NCBI GenBank assembly: GCA_025399215.1
Contig: MU621128.1
Coordinates: 29,353-93,352, forward strand
Length of the DNA stretch: 64,000 nt
Source: Globomyces pollinis-pini
Lineage: Eukaryota; Chytridiomycota; Chytridiomycetes; Rhizophydiales; Globomycetaceae
Direction of reading: 5' to 3'
The first letter of the stretch is position 1. Each line of letters begins with the position of its first letter. Positions 48,642 through 59,132 of the stretch are shown here, one piece after another. The position numbers were made by a program, and so were the translations under genes. The notes under the pieces are model-generated. The model did no database searches and was not told where the DNA came from. It saw only the letters and a list, made by a program, of their open reading frames with translations.

Positions 48642-50117
48642 TTAAATGTTGTTGGTTTTGACCAATTTATCACCATCCTTGAACACAGACCCATTAGTAT
48701 CGTTATATATGGATTTGGATTGAGTATTGTATGACTTGCTATCAGACAATTGTGACCGAATTTTGAGTACAATACGAACATGTTCAATGAAAAGACAATT
48801 AACAGCAGAGTGGATCACAAAACATAGATCGATAGGGCCATTGATGGCGAGGTAATTACGATCGTTACGAAGATATTCAGTGTAAGTTTGAGTGGCAGCC
48901 ATTACAAAGTAAGTAATAGAATTGATGAATTGGATTAATACCAAGATAGAAAACTTCTTATCTACACGTTGAAGTTCAAGTAATGCGTTCCAAGAACTAC
49001 TATAATCCTTATCAGCCTTCAAAATAGCAGTGGTAACAAAGAAAGAAGGCGAAGTATTGTAGACAAACATGAGAATGATCCAAAACAATGAAAGGAAATT
49101 CCATCTTTGAAAGATATTACCAACGCCCATCGTCAGACGATAATAATCAAAGTATTTCCCTCCAGTCAACAGCAAATGGATCACCACCACCATCACAAAC
49201 AACAAGTATTTGTAAGTCTTTGAGCGGATACGTAGAAAAGTTGAAATAAAATTTGAGGTATTGAGAACAGTTGCCAATGTAGCCAAATTCAACATCATAT
49301 TCTTCACCTGAGAATAATATTGAAACGCTTGATCACTAGAGAACAACATGTTGTAATAAACAGCGTCCATGAATACCCACAATGCCCAGATAATCTGTGA
49401 TACTAACAACCAAAGCATATAGTCTGTTTTGCGCACAGAGTATTTGTAACTGAGGTAGACGATGATACCGATTGAGCCAAGACAACCCAGGAAGAAACTA
49501 GCGTTTTCAATATATTCTAATGTCACGGAGTAGTTTGGAATAAGGATGGCTGAAGGAGTGAATGCAGTCCAATCATATTTTTGTGCACCATTACTTATGG
49601 TGGTGTATTTGGCATTCACTGTTCCAAAGGAAGATGATCTTATTTGGTTGCTGGTTGAATTTAATTTGAATTCTTGTGGAGCACCGGTGCATTTATCTTC
49701 AGGATAGAATTGTAGGAATCCGTTGGATGTGCATTTGATTTTGGAATCGTAACAGATGCCATCATTCAAGTAGAAAGCTTCCTTCAACCCCAAGAGTGAG
49801 TCAGATCCATTGGCGGTTAGGTGGCAGTAGTTGAATCCATTGGATGAGAGAGGAGCGTTGGTTAATGGGGAGCTGGTATCCTTGATGAATTGATGGGCAA
49901 TCGATTGGTAAATGGATGCTTCAGTGTCCAAGGAAGAGTAACAACAAGCTGTTGGCTTTTCTTTAGGATTGTTGCCGCAAGTAGGGAGAGTGTATTCCTT
50001 GGTGACGAAAGTATAAGCTTTTGTTGTGTTTGTTTCTGTGAAGATATACATAGCATTTGGAGCACCAGCACAGTTTGTCAAAGACCAAGTAGACTGAAAT
50101 AGTGTATTTAAGCTCAT
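48642..50117 (-). CDS. 7-TM protein with Cys-rich N-terminal domain, paralogue D
   Basis: Single exon, 491 residues from the ATG at 50117. The open frame runs on upstream to 50315, but the first residues FQSTWSLTNCAGAPNAMYIF align with the starts of the other three paralogues, so the shorter start is chosen. It has the same eight cysteines (PTCGNNPKE, ACCYSSLD, NYCHL, ICYDSKIKC, DKCTGAP), the WTAFTPSAILIPNYSV junction and seven hydrophobic segments from ASFFLGCLGSIGIIVYLSYK to FVIHSAVNCLFIEHVRIV. The short tail lacks the Gly-rich repeat of paralogue A but keeps its RSQLSDS...SIYND...G..FK pattern, so A and D appear closest. A TATA-like GTATTTATAC lies about 35 bp upstream. Confidence 0.85.
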   Translation of the reverse strand: MSLNTLFQSTWSLTNCAGAPNAMYIFTETNTTKAYTFVTKEYTLPTCGNNPKEKPTACCYSSLDTEASIYQSIAHQFIKDTSSPLTNAPLSSNGFNYCHLTANGSDSLLGLKEAFYLNDGICYDSKIKCTSNGFLQFYPEDKCTGAPQEFKLNSTSNQIRSSSFGTVNAKYTTISNGAQKYDWTAFTPSAILIPNYSVTLEYIENASFFLGCLGSIGIIVYLSYKYSVRKTDYMLWLLVSQIIWALWVFMDAVYYNMLFSSDQAFQYYSQVKNMMLNLATLATVLNTSNFISTFLRIRSKTYKYLLFVMVVVIHLLLTGGKYFDYYRLTMGVGNIFQRWNFLSLFWIILMFVYNTSPSFFVTTAILKADKDYSSSWNALLELQRVDKKFSILVLIQFINSITYFVMAATQTYTEYLRNDRNYLAINGPIDLCFVIHSAVNCLFIEHVRIVLKIRSQLSDSKSYNTQSKSIYNDTNGSVFKDGDKLVKTNNI

Positions 50118-51629
50118 GTCTGTGTTTATTTTGGTCCGTTTGTGATTTGTTGAAGTATAAATACAGCCATATGGGACCCATCTGATTGTGTGACGGTGGC
50201 AATTGGAGGCTTCATTCCTCACGATTAGCGCCATTTGGGGATCGTTTCTTCCATAATTCTGTGATTGGGTTACCCATGGCGCTTCGGGGCAATCCGGTCC
50301 GTGTCTAAAGAACACAGTGAAAGAGATAGATAGGAGTGATTGTCATCTGAACAAGGCTTGTAGATTGATCATTAATATCTCAATTTGATGTCGTTTTATG
50401 GCTTGCCAATAATGACGAAACATGTTCTTGGCGTGAAATGACAAATCGGAAAAGCAAGCAAATGTACAGCTACTAGGATGTCATATGGTGGGTTATTGAA
50501 TAGAGCAGATTCTTTTAATAGGAAAACAATTTGATTAATTTCAATGAATGCATTTACATATTCAATTAATTTTTTAAACAAAAGAGTGAATCTATTTTGT
50601 CCAACCCAATTAAATGTGGATAAACGTGTTGCCTTTGGACATTCCCAATAGATTGGAGTTCAATAATGACATATAACATGGAGCAGATTGATATTCTATT
50701 CGTGATTCAAGGTTTTAAACTCATTCTTAAAAGTACTTCATATATTTCGGACCATAATCCAGCCGCAATCATCAGTTCTCACACAGTGGCTCAAGGTGAT
50801 TAGATTCGAGTGGAGTCATACATATGGGAATTACCTATATCACTTTTAATTGAATGTTTAGATTTAGATCAACAAGTTGCATAGGTGATTGTACACAGCC
50901 TAAGGCTTCAAAGCAATCACAACAATCAGATCCATTCCGCACATAGTACAAGTAAGCCTCAAATGACTACATAATTATCACTTTATCGTGATAGAAAAGG
51001 TAATTGAGCTTTTGTAACATAATTAATTCATTTGTTGTTGAGTTTTGAAAATGAATCATAATTTGAATCAGTGATGAATTGGGTTCCTAATTGATGTAAG
51101 ATACAATAGAAAGTAATATTCTATATGCTTTATAATTCTTTAGTGAGTTTCAATGTATTCGAATTTAACGAATCTGCCACTTCATTGATGTTGGTCAAAA
51201 CCAGCAGTGTCCTGGTTTCCATTACATGATAGCCAATAGCAAATTTATGTGAAGGGAAATTACTAATGATTGTTGATTAATGGGGTGTTTGGGAGGCAAT
51301 GTTGTATTAAAGGGTTTCATTCAACAAGTTCAGTTAAGGATAAAGGATGGGAACGAACAAGAGAGTGGTAGATAACAGTAATGAATGCGGACAAGCTAGG
51401 TTATGGTACATAATTTACTAGGAACTAGAGAAGTAAAGAAATTGAAATTTGATTCTGGTTCCCGTTTCTAATAAACTGACCACTAGTACTTGCATTGCTA
51501 ACAGACTACCAGACTGGATCAAAGTGAGATTCGGATAGAATCAACTAAAATCAGGGCAAAGTACATTCGATTGATTTGTGTTCAGGGAGGTGTTTTATTG
51601 TTCGTGGCTGCTTCTGTTCTTTCCCTCCA
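50118..51629. other. Intergenic region, nothing recognised
   Basis: This 1.5-kb AT-rich gap lies between divergent genes (paralogue D on minus, the PhoD-like gene on plus). It contains GGGACCC (50173-50179) and two GGTCCG words near paralogue D, similar to those upstream of paralogue A. I see no coding segment with splice partners, no tRNA and no mobile element. Confidence 0.5.
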
Positions 51630-53499
51630 ATGTCATTCTTCAAGGATTTACAGTCCAAAGTAACAACCGGGTTTGAATCCTTAGTGGATTCTTTCGGAAA
51701 ACTTAACCCAAATCAGTCCCCAAGACATGAAAATTCTTTTGGTCCATACATCAAATTCATTAATGCTGATACTGTATCCCATAAGAATTACTACTCTATC
51801 TTGGTAATCACTCATGATACTCAAGCTCCTGACTTGGACTTGTCTAATGCTAGTCATGTCGGTCAACCAGTCTTGTTGGATACCTATCATCACTTCCGCT
51901 TCTGGCGATTCCAAATCTCTACTGACTCAAACAACGCCAAGTCTACCTTCACCTACTCTGTGCTTGGTCAATCCCACACCGTTCATGTCCCTGCAAGAAA
52001 CGATCCTTATAAACTCGCTTTCTTCTCTTGTAATGGCTTTTCATCAGATGTCACTCCTGAAGTTGAAAAGGAATTGAACGGTATCACCCCAATGTGGACT
52101 GATATCATGCGTGAGCATGAGAAAGAACCGTTCCATGGAATGATTGGTGGTGGTGATCAATTGTACTGCGATCATGTTTTGGAATGTCCTGCTTTAGCTC
52201 CTTGGTTTCAAATCAAAGACAAGAAAGAACGTATGGCTGCCGACTGGACTGATGAAATGCAATCTCAAGTCACAGAATTCTATTTCCATGAATATTCTAC
52301 TCACTTTGCCAAAAAACATTTTTCTACTGCCTTAGCCACCATGCCATTTAACTTTTCTTGGGATGACCATGATTTATTGTAACTTTATTTTGTTTTTAAT
52401 TAGTAGTGATGGATACGGATCTTATCCCGAATACCTTTTGGAATCCACTATTTTCAGAGGTTTATATGCATCTGCCAAACGTTTCTATCTCTTATTCCAG
52501 CACCATACTAGCCCTGTAGAAGCCAAAAAGAAAGGCGTTGATAAATATTATGGAGAGAAAACCGAGTCTACTATCAAACAATACGGTAAATGCTACCCAA
52601 TTCATTTTTTTAGGTCCGCACATGGCTGTTGTTATGATGGACGTCCGTTCCCAGCGTACTTTGCATCAATGCCTCCCTCCGAATGATTGGAACGTGTTGT
52701 TTACACAACTCAATTCGTTGCCTGCTACCACCAAGCATCTGATTGTTGCTGCTACCTTACCTTTTGCTTACCCACGTTTACCTTTTGATAACACTCTCTC
52801 GGGTGCTGCTAAGCTGACTAGAGGTGTTGCCAAGTCATTGGCCAAGATTGGGTTAGATGTTCATGCTGATAAATTCCAGAAATCAGGTATCTCATATTTG
52901 TTAATTTATCTGTATAGGATTGTATACAAATCTAGTGAATACATTTGGTGAGCCAGAATTATTAGATGATTTGAACGACGAATGGACATCGCATCATCAC
53001 ATCGAAGAACGAGATAGTGCCCTAAAACGATTCCAACAGTTATCCAAAGAAAAGAATATTCGAGTAACGTTCTTGTCAGGAGGTACTAAACTTCAACTAT
53101 TAATTTTCAGACGTACATGTTGCTGGTGCCGGTCGATTCATATCCAACGCAGAATTAAAACTTTACCCAGAACAAGATCATCGTTTAATGTACCAAGTTA
53201 TTTCTTCTGGTACTGGAAACATTCCACCCCCAGCTGCAGTTGTCAAAGGGCTCCATCATTTCGCTGAAGACATCAAAACCGATGCCAACACAGTTGAGCA
53301 AATGATTGATGTCTTCCCCACCGATCTTGCGGGCAATCAGACTGAACTCACTCATCTCATGGATGCGCGTAACTGGTGTTGTATCACATCACCGGATAAG
53401 AAAATTCTGGTGTTTGATATCAAGTGTGAAGTCACTCGTGGGGATATTGCTGGTGTCACTAAAACGTACCCAGTTTTGGTTCCTAAATTAGCATTATAA
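51630..53499 (+). CDS. PhoD-like metallophosphatase
   Basis: Five exons; introns 52379-52406, 52586-52613, 52887-52917 and 53083-53110 (28-31 nt). The product is 584 residues. PhoD-family metal motifs are MIGGGDQLYCD, FSWDDHDLFDGYGSYPE (made continuous by using the second AG of TAGTAG at 52401-52406), GPHMAVVMMDVRSQRT and LSGDVHVAGAGRF. Bacterial PhoD is an Fe/Ca-dependent phosphodiesterase. Eukaryotic relatives in fungi are cytoplasmic or membrane-linked proteins of unknown substrate. There is no signal peptide, so a cytosolic location is likely. The ATG at 51630 (MSFFKDLQSKV) is preferred over an upstream in-frame Met in a Cys-rich stretch unlike the family. Confidence 0.85.
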
Positions 53500-53656
53500 A
53501 CAACATCTCTGTTTTTCATTTACGATGTGGTGTTTTTCGTTTTGAGTATCCGATGATTGATTATTGAGCTCAGAACTAATCACTACTTGTTGATTGTTAT
53601 AATGGACAAATAAGAAATGTAATGAAAAAGGCAATATAAAACAAAAAAACTCTATG

Positions 53657-55159
53657 TTATGAATGATAAAGAGTTCTAATACAATCTATCTCTAAACCGC
53701 AAAACGGACAAACAGAATCCCCAATACAAACACCATCCCCATCACCATCAGGTTTGCCAATTCCACACCATCTCGCACAATCTACTGCAGCAATCATATG
53801 TCCACACGGTACAATCACCGAATCCGGCACGTGTTCCAAAATATCCTGGTTCGTATCCAATAATAATGGTTGATAGTCACCCTTGGTTCTGCAAATCGGA
53901 CATGTGGTAAAATTTTGAATGGGAGAGTGATACGAAAACGTATGTCTGGCGGTTAATTATGTAGTAAGTTACCCGCATCCTGTAAAGAACCAAGGCCGAT
54001 TTTCATTTATACAAGCTTGCTTCTTCACCCTACGAGACACTGGTTTTTTGGGAAATACGAATTGTTGCCACCATGTGGTTCTACAATGACATGGTATAGT
54101 GGTGATATCGTCGCATGGGATTTCGTCGAGTGTGATTGGACAGATAATGTCTTTCATCATGTTTTTGATTTCAATGGTCATTAATGATTCTCGGGTTTCA
54201 ATGGGGATTGATAGCGGTAAATCTTGTTTGATGAGCTCATTCATATTGTCGTCAATGACTCGTGCTGTATCGCCTCGATTCAAATTAGTTTCGAATATTT
54301 CAACTGTATCGTTGCCGTCATGAGAATCGCTTGGTTGATCAATTGGTTCATTGTTAGTGAATGGGGATATGCAAGTGCGATTGGATTTCCAAAGATACAT
54401 GTGCCCATTGGAATAAATCAAGGTGCCATCAACTAGAGTATTGGAAAAAGTACGGACGAGTGGACCTGGTCTAGTGAACTCTTTCTGTACAGTATCATCA
54501 AAAATATGTCCCAATCCAAGCATACTCAATTGAACCCATGCTTTACCAGGTAGTAATACTAATACTGGAGATTTTGAGAAACTATCCACACATCCTTCAG
54601 TAGTCACCCATTTCTTTACCTTATCCACACATTTTAGTTTTGTTTTCGATAAAGTACCAGCAAAGATTTGAACCTGTAGACTATCACGATCACATATCAA
54701 TCTAAAATTCAACTTGTCTGGATGATTTTTGAATTGAATTAAATCATGACCTGTTGATGGACTGGTATTCCAATAGTATGACCCTTGAATAGGTTCTAGT
54801 TTCGATTTGATTTCTTGTGGTTTGATCGATTGGATTTGAATCGAATTCTTTTGTGCTCGATTTACTTTCTTTATAGTTTGGAATAGTTTTTGACAAGTCA
54901 TTTTAAAAGTGGATTTCAACTTTAACACAGATTTGGGCATGAATATTGGAGGTTCGACAGGTATCAAGCCATTTGGGGTCGTACGTTTTGGTATATAAAT
55001 AACATGTTCTTGATGATGTTTTTGACATTTTGGAGAACCTATTTTAATCAATCTACCATAAACATCATCTTGATTAGATTCGCTCTTGAAAGGATTCTTG
55101 GTCATCTTTGTGTTAAAGTTTAACATGGATAATTTCACTTCAGTCTTGGAATCATCCAT
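53657..55159 (-). CDS. Pellino-like RING E3 ubiquitin ligase
   Basis: Two exons with a 27-nt intron at 53946-53972 give 491 residues. The C-terminal third shows the Pellino pattern of paired Cys and His motifs: IICPITLDEIPC, PCHCRTTWW, NRPWFFTGCGHTFSYHS, TTCPICRTKGDYQPLLL, VPCGHM, DCARWC and SVCPFCGLEI. The N-terminal part (FRLICDRDSLQVQIFAGTLS, then GPLVRTFSNTLVDGTLIYSN) matches the expected place of the cryptic FHA domain that binds phosphothreonine. Animal Pellinos (about 420 aa) ubiquitinate IRAK kinases in Toll signalling. There is no reason to expect that pathway here, so the substrate is unknown. The basic, Lys-rich first 110 residues are extra. Assignment rests on the order and spacing of Cys/His motifs. 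Confidence 0.75.
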
Positions 55160-56347
55160 TCTTGGTCTTTAAAAAAGTTAAGTTTATATTGTTTATATGG
55201 GAAAGAGTTTAAAAATTGGCAGCATGATAAACTGATCAAATGATTTGAAAAACGCGTAAACAAACAAAGTTGATCAAGATTTGGTGTGTTGATTAATATT
55301 GATCCTATTTAAAATCTTAGCTTATTAGTAGATCTAATGTGATAGCAATTATTGTGAGTATTATGCTCAGTGGTATCTTAGACTGTTTTGATTTTATGCT
55401 AAGAGATAAGTAAAAGAAATTGCTATCATAAGTTTATTGAAGAGGTTGGTTGAATTAATTAACATGATTCTGACGTTAAAGTAACCTTCAACAGATTCAT
55501 AATCAACATACCATTTGGAGTTTACACACGTTACATACTTTATTCAATGTAGAATTAGCAAAGAGTGGAAAATCAACTCAAACTGAACATAATACGAGGA
55601 TAATGTTTCGCTGGTACGATGTTCATTAACACATAAACTTGAATCTACTCGCTTCTGTTTTACTCACTTGTTGAATCACAATGTGAGTTTGTTCCCGTTT
55701 AATGTTGTGGGACTATTACTCATGCAATCGGAACTATCCCTTCGAATGTAAACCAAGCTTTTCTCAACAAATATTGACTTAATTATGTAATATGTATTAC
55801 ACATAGTTTCCTTATACAAGGAAGCATTATGCCTTTTGATACTTACCAAAGCTGTGGTGGGGGCTCAAAACGTATCGGCTCAAGTTACGTCGGATATGAA
55901 AGGTCAGTAGTTATTTCTCGACGTTCTCTACCTCGTTACAGTATCGCCCAACATTACACGAGTGATGACTGCTCTTTTCATTGTTGTATTAAAATAAACA
56001 CAGATCCAACTTGTCATTCCTTCGCCCATAAAGTTGTACTTTCTTCTTGAAGGAAACCCAAAGTAATATTGCGCTGATTATATGAAGCTAAATAATCTAG
56101 ACGTTGAGATTTGATTTTCTCAAGATTCGAGACAAAAGAATTTGTGTTTACCAAAGTATATATTTCACACATCATGTAATGAATACTCTCAATAACACTG
56201 TAGTCTTTCATGTTCGGCGAAGTCACGATTATCAGGCTTCAACCGCAATGAACCTGTGTCTGGGGTGATGCTGTGTTTCCCTAAAACGGGAGATGTTTCG
56301 CCTTAGCGTCTGAGTATAAAAGCCTTTGCCAAAAACAATTGAAGTAA
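55160..56347. other. Intergenic region, nothing recognised
   Basis: This 1.19-kb AT-rich gap between divergent genes contains open frames of 73 codons (55829-56050, plus) and 70 codons (56014-56226, minus) that overlap each other and resemble nothing known to me. A TATA box at its right end is listed separately. Confidence 0.5.
56315..56322 (+). promoter_or_regulatory. TATA box (TATAAAAG)
   Basis: A consensus TATAAAAG lies 26-33 bp before the ATG at 56348. If transcription starts about 25-30 bp downstream, the mRNA leader would be only a few nucleotides. Confidence 0.55.
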
Positions 56348-58351
56348 ATGAAAACTCCAATTCTATTCTATATCCATTTATTTATAGTCGGATTTACATG
56401 TCTGTCTACCGAAGAATGGAATACTCAGTTGAAAAATTTCCCAACGAATTATACTAGCCAATTGGCGACACAACTTATTGAATCAGATGCATATGGTGCT
56501 GCTTTCTTCAAACTGGACGATCAGTCAAAACTATCTGTAACAAAGTTCTATAATGGAAGTTGCTTTGACTTGAATGGAAAAGTAAAATCAACTCCAAATG
56601 ATAACAGTCTTTGGCGATGGGCCAGTGTTACTAAAATGTTCACGTCTGCTTCTATTTTTCAGCTTGTAGAACAAGGTAAAGTGAATTTGGGAGAACAGGT
56701 TACAAAATATCTGCCTTGGTTATCTGATAAATTGAAAAACAGAAACCTCACTGTTGATGATTTATTGCATCATTTGATTGGGACAGAAGACAGTTTGTAT
56801 CTACCTCTCATGCCGTTCCCTGCTCAAGATGTCTCCATGAAAGATACGATCCAAAAGTTTTGGACAGCCTTCAACGCACCATCAGGATTAGACGGAGGAC
56901 CAACCTATTCTAATCTTGGTATAGATATTCTAGCAGCTATTGTTGAAGAAGTGGGTGGTCAAAAGTTTTCTGACTATCTTAAATCAAACATTTATGACCC
57001 ACTTGGAACGAAATCTCTTGGCTTCACCCATCAAATTGATAAATCCGGCAAGATGGATGATATATGTTATAGTTCCAAAGCGTCTAAAGATGAACCATAC
57101 GATGTACCAAGTTTTGGTAGTGCTGCAATGATTTCAAATATGGATGACATGGCAACTTTTTTTGCCGCATTACTTCGAAATGGAGACAAGATTTTCAAAA
57201 AAAATGAAACTTCAGAATTATTCCGAAAAGCTCCTTCATACGCATATCAATTTGGAAGTGATGGATACCGAAATGGATGGGAATTTCAAGTCTACCGAGG
57301 AGTGGATGTTTGGACTAAAGGGGGTGATTTACCCGGCTTTCAATCTATTGCATTTATTATCCCACAATTTAATGAAGGAGGTGTGTTCTCTGGTACTCGA
57401 TCACCAGGAGTGCGTGATATTGCTTTTGAAACCTATATGAATTTAACTCATCCAGAACTTTTACCTACAGGGATGGGTAGGCCATTACCTTCGACCAAAG
57501 ATACAGTCGCAGCAGCAGGTAAAATGGCAGGTAACTATTATGACAATCGAAATCGTCAAAGCAGCGCAGCTTATGTCATGTCGTTGCTAGCTCCAAGTTA
57601 CGGTATATCACCTGGGATTGATTCTTCCATTACATTGTCCGTTGCTGGTAATGGTATTACGGCTTATCCTGTTATTGTAAACGGATCTTTACCCACCAAT
57701 ATGATTCAATATCAGTTCAACTTACAAAATAGCACAAAAACACTAACAGCAGTATTTGACAAGCCGTACAGTGATAGCGATTCTAAAGTGAAGCATTTGG
57801 TTATGATGGGTCAACAGACTCTTATTCGTCAACCACTTTTGTCAAGCTTGCCGATGGTATTATTGTTGCTCTTTGCCGAATTTCTATCGTACCTTCTTGC
57901 AATCCTACTTGGAATATTTTCAATCTATTATTTCATGTTCCGCAACCCAAAACGTCAAACACAATTAGATCAAATGGTAAATGGTGCATCCAACAATATG
58001 CAAAAACCAAAACAGTCAAAGATCCATACACAAATGTTTCTCAATTTTGGTCAGATCGGAGTTGCTTCAATAGCTTCTGCAATGTTATTGGTCTTTGTTT
58101 TGCTCATAATCAACTTCTCCCCTTTCAAAACCAGAACTTATATCTTGTTCATTGTAGTGTTGAACTATCTATATCTGTTTAGTGCGATTGCATTGCTGGC
58201 CTTTACTTTCTACCATATGAATTATAAACGACACGTTCTGGATAACATAAGGTGTTATCAAGGTAGTCTCTTGATTGTATTTTTCTCTCTTTTCATTTTG
58301 GGATTGATCGAAACTTGGCATTTGAATTGGTTTACTTTTAACATATGGTAA
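56348..58351 (+). CDS. Serine beta-lactamase-fold hydrolase with C-terminal membrane domain
   Basis: Single exon, 667 residues. A signal peptide (KTPILFYIHLFIVGFTCLS) precedes a class-C-type beta-lactamase/esterase domain. The nucleophile motif is SVTK (Ser93-Lys96). The second motif is YSN (187-189, in GPTYSNLGID). The third is a K-G-G triad in WTKGGDLPGF. The context LWRWASVTKMFTSASIFQLV is typical of the PbpE/LACTB-like family, which hydrolyses amides or esters in various substrates. From about residue 495 there are four or more hydrophobic segments (VLLLLFAEFLSYLLAILLGI to IVFFSLFILGLIETW), so the catalytic domain should face the lumen or outside. Bacterial homologues often share this C-terminal membrane extension. 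Intronless in an intron-rich region, so acquisition by transfer is possible. Confidence 0.86.
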   Translation: MKTPILFYIHLFIVGFTCLSTEEWNTQLKNFPTNYTSQLATQLIESDAYGAAFFKLDDQSKLSVTKFYNGSCFDLNGKVKSTPNDNSLWRWASVTKMFTSASIFQLVEQGKVNLGEQVTKYLPWLSDKLKNRNLTVDDLLHHLIGTEDSLYLPLMPFPAQDVSMKDTIQKFWTAFNAPSGLDGGPTYSNLGIDILAAIVEEVGGQKFSDYLKSNIYDPLGTKSLGFTHQIDKSGKMDDICYSSKASKDEPYDVPSFGSAAMISNMDDMATFFAALLRNGDKIFKKNETSELFRKAPSYAYQFGSDGYRNGWEFQVYRGVDVWTKGGDLPGFQSIAFIIPQFNEGGVFSGTRSPGVRDIAFETYMNLTHPELLPTGMGRPLPSTKDTVAAAGKMAGNYYDNRNRQSSAAYVMSLLAPSYGISPGIDSSITLSVAGNGITAYPVIVNGSLPTNMIQYQFNLQNSTKTLTAVFDKPYSDSDSKVKHLVMMGQQTLIRQPLLSSLPMVLLLLFAEFLSYLLAILLGIFSIYYFMFRNPKRQTQLDQMVNGASNNMQKPKQSKIHTQMFLNFGQIGVASIASAMLLVFVLLIINFSPFKTRTYILFIVVLNYLYLFSAIALLAFTFYHMNYKRHVLDNIRCYQGSLLIVFFSLFILGLIETWHLNWFTFNIW

Positions 58352-58876
58352 TCATATATCTGATATGGAAACACTTCTAATAAAGATATACCATTTAAAA
58401 TATATGTGTTGTTCATTATATCCTTTTATCTAATCTATATCTCAAACTAATGTGATCTAAAGCTTATTCTAATGTACTTCAGTATTTAGATTATAACATT
58501 TTGCAAGTGTTTTTCTCATTTTGTTTTCAATATATGCCTGGTTATTACGGTATTTTAATGAAATTATTATACCACCTTTAAAACGTGTCTTGAAAATTTG
58601 ACAATCATTCAAATCATTCTCAATTTTTAATATTTTTCAAGTATATTAAGGAATAGTCGGATTTTTATTTGCATTAGATTCCAGTAAGTTGGATGATTTT
58701 AGTAAACTATCTTTTTCAATAGATCAGTATTGTCTTAAGAACGGTTTTTTCATATTAAAAGTGATATCAAAGAAAAGAAAATCCCTTCAAGACTGGTTTA
58801 GCTCAGAAAATGGTGGCAAGTTAAGATTTTGACACCTATTAATTTCAAATAAGGTTCCTGGACGAAATTTTTCGTA
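58352..58876. other. Intergenic region, nothing recognised
   Basis: This 525-bp strongly AT-rich gap contains the AATAAA signal of the preceding gene (58379-58384). No coding segment or repeat is seen before the tRNA gene. Confidence 0.5.
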
Positions 58877-58958
58877 GGACGGATGGCCGAGTGGTCCAAG
58901 GCGTCAGCTTCAGGTGCTGATCTCGCAAGAGGCGTGGGTTCGAACCCCACTTCGTTCA
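58877..58958 (+). tRNA. tRNA-Leu (anticodon CAG)
   Basis: An 82-nt cloverleaf: acceptor GGACGGA pairs with TTCGTTC (two G-T pairs), the D arm includes GCCGAGTGGTCCAAGGC, and the anticodon loop is TTCAGGT within TCAGC/GCTGA. The variable arm is long (TCTCGCAAGAGG), typical of Leu, and the T arm is GTGGGTTCGAACCCCAC. The discriminator base is A. There is no intron. TTTT follows 2 nt after the end as a likely Pol III stop. The CAG anticodon with Leu structure indicates CTG is read as leucine here. Confidence 0.95.
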
Positions 58959-59132
58959 CTTTTGCAAGTCACTTAGTTTTTTAAACCTTTTTAAATTAAT
59001 AATCTTTTACTTTAGTGGTCCAATCCCATTTTAAAAAACTGTTCAGTTTGTTTTAATGAGGATAATATCCATTCAAATGGGAGGGTCAATATTTTTTTGA
59101 GTTTCAGTTTTTTTACTGAACAGGAAATTCGA

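Noticed and set aside
50118..50315. N-terminal extension of receptor paralogue D by 66 codons
   Set aside because: The other three paralogues start at the FQS(T/S/V)W block. The extension has no signal peptide and overlaps the likely promoter with a TATA-like word.
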